From Gammaproteobacteria bacterium (lineage in GTDB: Bacteria > Pseudomonadota > Gammaproteobacteria > Pseudomonadales > Azotimanducaceae), in the NCBI GenBank assembly GCA_026706425.1, contig JAPOYW010000574.1, positions 1 through 9,430 of the forward strand: a DNA stretch of 9,430 nt, written 5' to 3'. The notes below the pieces were generated by a model. It was not told where the DNA came from, did no database searches, and saw only the letters and a program-made list of their open reading frames with translations. Position 1 is the first letter of the stretch, and each line of letters begins with the position of its first letter. Below, piece by piece: positions 4,825 through 9,430 of the stretch. The position numbers and the translations under genes were made by a program.

Positions 4825-7800
4825 ATGAACATCGTCGCGACCGCGATCGCCCGGCCCGTCACCGTTGCGATGGCCACGTTCGCCGTGGCCCTGTTCGGCG
4901 GCCTGTCGCTCGACCGCCTCGGCCTTAACCTGCTCCCGGAACTCGCCTACCCGACGTTGACGGTCAGGACCGACTTCGAAGGCGCGGCGCCGGCCGAAGT
5001 CGAGGAACAGATCACCCGCCGGCTTGAGGAACGTGTCGGTGTCATCAACGGGTTGCGGCGCATGCACTCCATCTCCGCAGCCGAGCGGTCCGATGTGGTG
5101 CTGGAGTTCGCCTGGGGCACGGACATGACCAACGCCGCGGTGGAAGTCCGCGAGAAACTCGACCTGGTGCGGTTGCCGTTGGAGGTCGAGCGACCGTCGA
5201 TCCTTCGCCTCAACCCCAACCTGGACCCGATCGCCCGATCCGCCGTCGTGCTCAAGGAGCGCGAGGCGGGCGCCGAGACGGCGCAGCTCCAGGAGCTGCG
5301 CCGTTTCGCCGAAGACGTCGTCAAGAAGCGGCTCGATCCGGTGATCGGCGTGGCGGCCGTGCTGGTCAGCGGGGGCTTCGAGGACGAGATCGCCGTGGAT
5401 GTCGACCAGGAACGCCTGGCCCAACTCGGCATGAGCGTGCAGTCGTTGGGGCAGCGCCTGCAGGCTGCCAACATCAACCTCTCGGGTGGGCGGCTGACGG
5501 CGCGGGGCGAAGAGTTCCTAGTGCGCACCGTCAACGAGTTCGAGTCGGTCGGCGACATCGCCGACACCATCGTCTTCCAGGACCAGGGCCGCGTGCTGCG
5601 TCTCGAGGACGTGGCGACGGTCACCGAGAGCCACAAGGAACGCGACAGCGTCATGCGGGTGGACGGCAACGAGGCCATCGAGATCGCCATGTACAAGGAG
5701 GGCGACGCCAACACCGTGGCGGTCGCCGCCGCCATCCTGGAGCGGATGGACGAGATCGCCGCGGATCTCCCAGCCAACTATGAGCTCGTGACGATCTACG
5801 ACCAGGCCGAGTTCATCTCGGCGGCCATCGACGAGGTGCGCTACGCCGCGATCATCGGCGGCCTGCTCGCGGTGATCGTGCTTTACCTGTTCCTCAAGGA
5901 CGTCCGCAGCACGCTGATCGTCACCGCGACCATCCCGGTCTCCGTGCTAGCCACATTCGTCCTCATGGACGCCTTCGACATCACACTGAACATCATGAGC
6001 CTCGGCGGCATCGCATTGGCCGTGGGCATGCTGATGGACAACGCCATCGTCGTCCTTGAGAACATTGCCCGCCATCGCAACGATCCCCTGACCACGCTCC
6101 GGGACGCCGCACGACGCGGCACCGGCGAGATGGGCGGTGCGGTGTTGGCATCGACCATGACCACCATCGCCGTGTTCCTGCCGCTGGCCTTCGTCGAGGG
6201 CATCGCCGGGCAGCTATTCCGCGACCAGGCGCTGACGGTCACGTTCGCATTGCTGGCCTCGCTGGTGCTCGCCTTCACGCTCATTCCGATGCTGTCGGCA
6301 ATCGCCCCACAACGCAATGCCGCGACGACCGAGGACACGGCGTCAGCGCCATGGTGGCGTCGTGGTCTCGGGGTGCCCTTTCGGATGGCCGTGCGCGGCA
6401 CCGTGGCGGCCTGGCGACTCGCCAAGCGGGCAATGGCGCTCTTGGCCCGTCCCGCGGAGTGGACCTTCGACCAGGTCTACGACCGAGTCTTCGCAGGCTA
6501 CGACGTACTGCTGCGCAACGCCCTGCGCTTTCGGGCGCTCACACTGTCGGTTGCCTTCGCCGCCCTTGGCGGAGCGGCCGCCTTGGTGCCAGACCTCCCG
6601 GTGGAACTGATTCCCCCGCTCTCGCAGGGCGAGTTCCGGGTCGACATCGAACTTGAACCGGGCACCCGGTTGGAACTCACCGATGCCTTGCTCGCCGATG
6701 CGCAACAGACGTTGCTTACGTTTCCCGGCGTCGCGACGACCTATTCGGTAGCCGGCACGGGTGGCAGACTCGATGCGAGCGCGTCCCGGGGCGGCGAACA
6801 GATCGGCGAACTCAGCGTGGTTCTGGAGCCGGACGCAACGCCTTCGGACGAAGCACGGGTGATGTCGTTGACGAGAGACCGTCTCGAGTCGGTACCCGCC
6901 GCGCAGTTCACCGTGGAACGTCCGCAGCTTTTTACGTTCGCGACGCCGCTCGAGGTCGAAATCGCGGGCAACGACCTGCTGGCCCTAGAGATGGTGGCCG
7001 AACGGCTGGTCGCGTCCATGTCGGCGTCGCCGTCGTTCAGCGATGTGGAGTCGAGCATCCGGCCCGGCTATCCGGAGCTGCAGATCGAGTTCGACCAGGA
7101 ACGTACCGCCGCCACCGGGCTGTTCGTGCCCGACGTCGCCAACCGGGTAGTCCGGAAGATCCGCGGCGACGTCCCTACCAAGTTCACCTGGCGAGACAAG
7201 CGCGTGGACATCCGGGTGCGGCTTGACGAAGCGGAGCGCAACTCCAAGGCCGACGTCGAAAACCTGCTGGTCGATGCCGGCAATCGCCAGATCCGGCTCG
7301 GCGCGCTCGCCGAGGTGTCGATGGCGGTGGGTCCTGCGGACATCCAGCGCATCGGCCAGAAACGCGTCGCGGTGGTCAGCGCCCACGTCGACCACGGCGA
7401 TCTGGCGCTGGGCGGCGAAGAAGCGCTGGGCCTGCTCGCCGGAATCCCCCATCCGCCCAACGTGACCAGCCGAATCAGTGGCCAGGCGGAGGAAATGGAA
7501 GCGTCGTTCACGTCGCTGCAGCTAGCGCTGCTGCTGGCGCTCATCCTTGTGTACCTGGTGATGGCGTCGTTGTTCGAGTCCCTGCTGCATCCGTTCGTGA
7601 TCATGTTCACGGCACCGCTGGCCGCGATCGGGGCTGTGCTCGGCATCTATCTGGCCGGCGTTTCGATCTCGGTGGTGGTGTTCATCGGCGCGATCCTCTT
7701 AGTCGGCATCGTGGTCAACAACGCCATCGTGCTCGTGGACCGCGTCAATCGATTGCGGCTGGACGGCCTCGACCGCCGGACCGCGGTGGTCACCGGCGCA

Positions 7801-8031
7801 CGGCAGCGGTTCCGTCCGATCATGATGACGACGATCACCACCGTCCTCGGTCTGCTGCCGATGGCGATCGGTCTCGGCGAGGCGTCGGAACTGCGCACCC
7901 CCATGGCGATCACGGTGATCGGCGGCTTGCTGGGGGCAACCTTGCTGACGCTCGTGGTGATCCCCGTCGTGTACGATCTCGTTGACCGGAAGCAGATCCA
8001 CGGGGACGTGTTCGAGGAGGCCCGGGCGTGA
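4825..8031 (+). CDS. RND efflux permease 1 (AcrB/HAE-type)
   Basis: A 1068-residue inner-membrane proton-driven pump of full family length. TM1 lies near residues 12-29, the first periplasmic porter/docking block at about 30-335, TM2-TM6 at about 338-493, a cytoplasmic linker at about 494-570 (AcrB's is shorter), TM7 at about 571-588, the second periplasmic block to about 895, and TM8-TM12 from about 896 to 1050. The TM4 relay motif is GMLMDNAIVVLEN, with D405 followed by N406 where AcrB has a second Asp. In TM10, GIVVNNAIVLVD puts N965 at the AcrB K940 position. This single-Asp/Asn pattern also occurs in other RND subfamilies, so the protein is probably functional. ATG 4825 has only a poor Shine-Dalgarno. 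A three-codon mini-ORF (ATG 4820, ending in TGA 4826-4828) overlaps the start. The gene ends in an overlap with permease 2. Drug versus metal substrate cannot be told from the sequence. Confidence 0.95.
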   Translation: MNIVATAIARPVTVAMATFAVALFGGLSLDRLGLNLLPELAYPTLTVRTDFEGAAPAEVEEQITRRLEERVGVINGLRRMHSISAAERSDVVLEFAWGTDMTNAAVEVREKLDLVRLPLEVERPSILRLNPNLDPIARSAVVLKEREAGAETAQLQELRRFAEDVVKKRLDPVIGVAAVLVSGGFEDEIAVDVDQERLAQLGMSVQSLGQRLQAANINLSGGRLTARGEEFLVRTVNEFESVGDIADTIVFQDQGRVLRLEDVATVTESHKERDSVMRVDGNEAIEIAMYKEGDANTVAVAAAILERMDEIAADLPANYELVTIYDQAEFISAAIDEVRYAAIIGGLLAVIVLYLFLKDVRSTLIVTATIPVSVLATFVLMDAFDITLNIMSLGGIALAVGMLMDNAIVVLENIARHRNDPLTTLRDAARRGTGEMGGAVLASTMTTIAVFLPLAFVEGIAGQLFRDQALTVTFALLASLVLAFTLIPMLSAIAPQRNAATTEDTASAPWWRRGLGVPFRMAVRGTVAAWRLAKRAMALLARPAEWTFDQVYDRVFAGYDVLLRNALRFRALTLSVAFAALGGAAALVPDLPVELIPPLSQGEFRVDIELEPGTRLELTDALLADAQQTLLTFPGVATTYSVAGTGGRLDASASRGGEQIGELSVVLEPDATPSDEARVMSLTRDRLESVPAAQFTVERPQLFTFATPLEVEIAGNDLLALEMVAERLVASMSASPSFSDVESSIRPGYPELQIEFDQERTAATGLFVPDVANRVVRKIRGDVPTKFTWRDKRVDIRVRLDEAERNSKADVENLLVDAGNRQIRLGALAEVSMAVGPADIQRIGQKRVAVVSAHVDHGDLALGGEEALGLLAGIPHPPNVTSRISGQAEEMEASFTSLQLALLLALILVYLVMASLFESLLHPFVIMFTAPLAAIGAVLGIYLAGVSISVVVFIGAILLVGIVVNNAIVLVDRVNRLRLDGLDRRTAVVTGARQRFRPIMMTTITTVLGLLPMAIGLGEASELRTPMAITVIGGLLGATLLTLVVIPVVYDLVDRKQIHGDVFEEARA
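8014..8020 (+). promoter_or_regulatory. Shine-Dalgarno site for permease 2
   Basis: GAGGAGG (8014-8020), within the last codons of permease 1, lies 7 nt before GTG 8028. With the GTGA stop/start overlap this is a clear translational-coupling arrangement, and it fixes the GTG start. Confidence 0.85.
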
Positions 8032-9430
8032 TCGTCTCTCGCGCCGCCATTCGCCGGCCCGTCACGGTCGGCATGGTGTTCATCGGTCTGGTGATCGTTG
8101 GCGCTTTCGCCGGGCTGCGCATGGCCGTCGAGCAGTATCCCGAGCAGGAAAGCTCCTACATCGGGATCGGCATTCCGTACGGCTCGACATCGACCCAGGA
8201 AGTCGAACGCAACGTCACCCGTCCGGTGGAGGAGATTCTCTCCACCATGGGCGGCATCGACCGCATGTATTCCCGAACGCGCACCGGCAGGGTATGGGTC
8301 TCGATGCAACTCGAGGACGGCGAGGATGTCGCCGCCAAGGGCATCGAAGCCAAGGAACTCGTCGAGAGCATCCGGCACCGGTTGCCCGACGACATCCGGC
8401 ACATCCAGCTCGGCGGCTGGGACGAAGGCGAGGACGCGCCGATCCTGTCCTTCGTCATCGCCGCCCCCAACCTGGACCAGGAGGACGCCTGGCGGTTGCT
8501 CGACGCCCGGGTCCGGATGGTGCTCGAACGGGTTCCCGGGGTGAGTTCCGTCCACCTGTTCGGGGCCAAGCAGCAGTACGTGCGCATTGCCCTCGACCCC
8601 GGTCGTCTCGAGGCACACGGGCTCGACGTGCTGGATGTGCAGAGGCGTCTTCGGGACGAGAATTTCTATCTGTCGGCGGGCAGTATCGATCTGGCAAGAC
8701 TCGAAACCCAGGTGCGTCCGTTGGGCAGGTTCGACGGACTCGATGACATTCTCAAGCTGCCCGTCCGCGCGGGTCTGTCGCTGCGCGACATCGCAACGGT
8801 CGAGTACGTGCCCCGGGACGAGGCCGATCAACGCCGCCTGAACGGCGAGGACGCGCTGGGCGTGTCGGTCTACAAGAAGCCGGAGGCGAACCTGGTCGCC
8901 GTCGCTCACGATGTGCAGGACGCCATGGACCGTGCTGCAGGGGATCCGGAACTCGCCGAGGCATCGTTCCTGACCGTCAGCGACCAGGCCGAACCCGTGC
9001 TGCGATCGCTCCAAAACCTCATCCAGAACGGCGTCATCGGCGGCGCACTCTCGGCGATCGTCCTGTTTGCCTTCATCCGTCGCCTCTTCCCCACGTTTCT
9101 CATTGCCGCCACGGTGCCATTGGCCCTCGTCGCCACCCTTGGCGCCATGTACTTCGCCGGGTTGACGCTGAACGTGCTCTCGCTGGTCGGCCTGATGCTC
9201 GCGGTGGGCCTCTTGGTGGACAACGCCGTCGTGGTTTCCGAGTCCGTCGCACTCAAGCGCCGCGACCACGGCTTGAGCCCCCGCATGAAACGCCCACCAG
9301 GGCGAGCGCAGCGAGCTGTGGCGGGGGGTTCATCCGGGGTCGGCGTGGCTGGGCCGGGGGCGGCGTCGGCGCATAGCGAACGCGAAGCGCCGACCCGGCC
9401 ATGGGGCGCCTTCGAGGCGGCGGATAAGGG
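8028..9430 (+). CDS. RND efflux permease 2, N-terminal part, running off the window
   Basis: The frame is open from GTG 8028 to the last base (467 codons), about 45% of a normal RND permease. It begins MIVSRAAIRRPVTVGMVFIG (TM1), followed by the periplasmic porter domain (about 35-330, with VEQYPEQESSYIGIGIPYG and the DARVRMVLERVPGVSSVHLFG strand typical of the family). TM2 (about 335-349), TM3 (about 354-376) and TM4 (about 383-405) carry the relay motif GLLVDNAVVVSES with D398 and N399. After R419 the expected loop is interrupted by 43 alien residues (420-462). The family sequence then seems to resume as EAADKG. The protein differs clearly from permease 1, so this is a two-permease operon rather than a fresh duplication. 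The 4-bp GTGA overlap implies coupled synthesis, consistent with a heteromeric pump like MdtBC. Whether the interrupted protein works is unknown; the frame stays open to the edge. Confidence 0.9.
   Translation, partial: MIVSRAAIRRPVTVGMVFIGLVIVGAFAGLRMAVEQYPEQESSYIGIGIPYGSTSTQEVERNVTRPVEEILSTMGGIDRMYSRTRTGRVWVSMQLEDGEDVAAKGIEAKELVESIRHRLPDDIRHIQLGGWDEGEDAPILSFVIAAPNLDQEDAWRLLDARVRMVLERVPGVSSVHLFGAKQQYVRIALDPGRLEAHGLDVLDVQRRLRDENFYLSAGSIDLARLETQVRPLGRFDGLDDILKLPVRAGLSLRDIATVEYVPRDEADQRRLNGEDALGVSVYKKPEANLVAVAHDVQDAMDRAAGDPELAEASFLTVSDQAEPVLRSLQNLIQNGVIGGALSAIVLFAFIRRLFPTFLIAATVPLALVATLGAMYFAGLTLNVLSLVGLMLAVGLLVDNAVVVSESVALKRRDHGLSPRMKRPPGRAQRAVAGGSSGVGVAGPGAASAHSEREAPTRPWGAFEAADK
9285..9413. 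repeat. In-frame palindromic insertion (129 bp) within RND permease 2
   Basis: The block encodes 43 residues foreign to RND proteins (rich in G, A, R and P, with no hydrophobic pattern) and has no stop in this frame. Its left half (9285-9333) is an imperfect palindrome beginning ATGAA and ending TTCAT. 17 of 23 symmetric positions pair (one G-T), with no bulges and loop GCA. Its right half holds GTCGGCGC (9365-9372) pairing with GCGCCGAC (9387-9394), extended by GGCCGG (9352-9357) with CCGGCC (9395-9400). A second GGGTCGGCG (9337-9345) can pair with CGCCGACCC (9388-9396) instead. The ends are loosely inverted: GAAACGCCC near the left, GGGCGCCTTC at the right. No target-site duplication is evident. 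The boundaries come from protein homology and are inferred. Confidence 0.7.

Noticed and set aside
7647..9269. 540-codon minus-strand open frame opposite the two RND genes
   Set aside because: It is antisense to both permeases across their overlap, with His/Asp/Gly-rich shadow composition. The plus strand has unmistakable RND motifs throughout.
9285..9430. Frameshift or premature end of permease 2 at the odd C-terminal sequence
   Set aside because: The frame stays open to the window end, and EAADKG after the block fits the RND loop consensus. A simple frameshift would not be followed by a return to family sequence in the same frame.

Overview
The window is GC-rich DNA from a Gram-negative bacterium. 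The evidence is two RND inner-membrane pumps with a lipoprotein adaptor, and an exported c-type cytochrome fusion. A Pseudomonadota-like metagenomic genome is a reasonable guess, but nothing here fixes the taxon. There are no tRNA, rRNA, CRISPR, transposase or phage genes.

Layout, left to right. (1) On the minus strand lie the first 20 codons of an unrecognised protein (1-62) and a complete NUDIX hydrolase (162-671). (2) On the plus strand, starting 26 bp from the NUDIX start, is a secreted staphylococcal-type nuclease with a C-terminal Excalibur-like calcium motif (698-1336). (3) A 236-bp gap between convergent genes (1337-1572) is filled with hairpin-forming repeats. Three 25-nt units share a GTAGGGG leader and a CTTGT loop, but their stems differ and still pair perfectly. 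(4) On the minus strand is an exported three-module redox protein, redoxin + cytochrome c + PHM-like copper monooxygenase (1573-3375). (5) A divergent control region follows (3376-3594). (6) A plus-strand efflux operon comes last: lipoprotein membrane-fusion protein (TTG start, 3595-4791), RND permease 1 (4825-8031) and RND permease 2 (8028 to beyond the window end), the last translationally coupled through a GTGA overlap. Adaptor and permeases should assemble into one tripartite pump, possibly with a heteromeric permease as in MdtABC. The outer-membrane channel is not in the window, and the substrate cannot be read from the sequence.

The most interesting signal is a set of palindromic repeats that do not respect gene borders. 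A palindrome-rich block of exactly 129 bp (9285-9413) sits in frame inside RND permease 2, in the cytoplasmic loop after the TM4 proton-relay helix. It splits a motif that is continuous in AcrB. A second pair of perfect hairpins (3251-3295) lies in frame near the N-terminus of the copper monooxygenase gene, just before the likely signal-peptide core. Together with the intergenic hairpin array, this suggests a genome carrying mobile palindromic elements that can be tolerated, and presumably translated, inside proteins. This resembles the Rickettsia palindromic elements in principle, though no sequence kinship is claimed.
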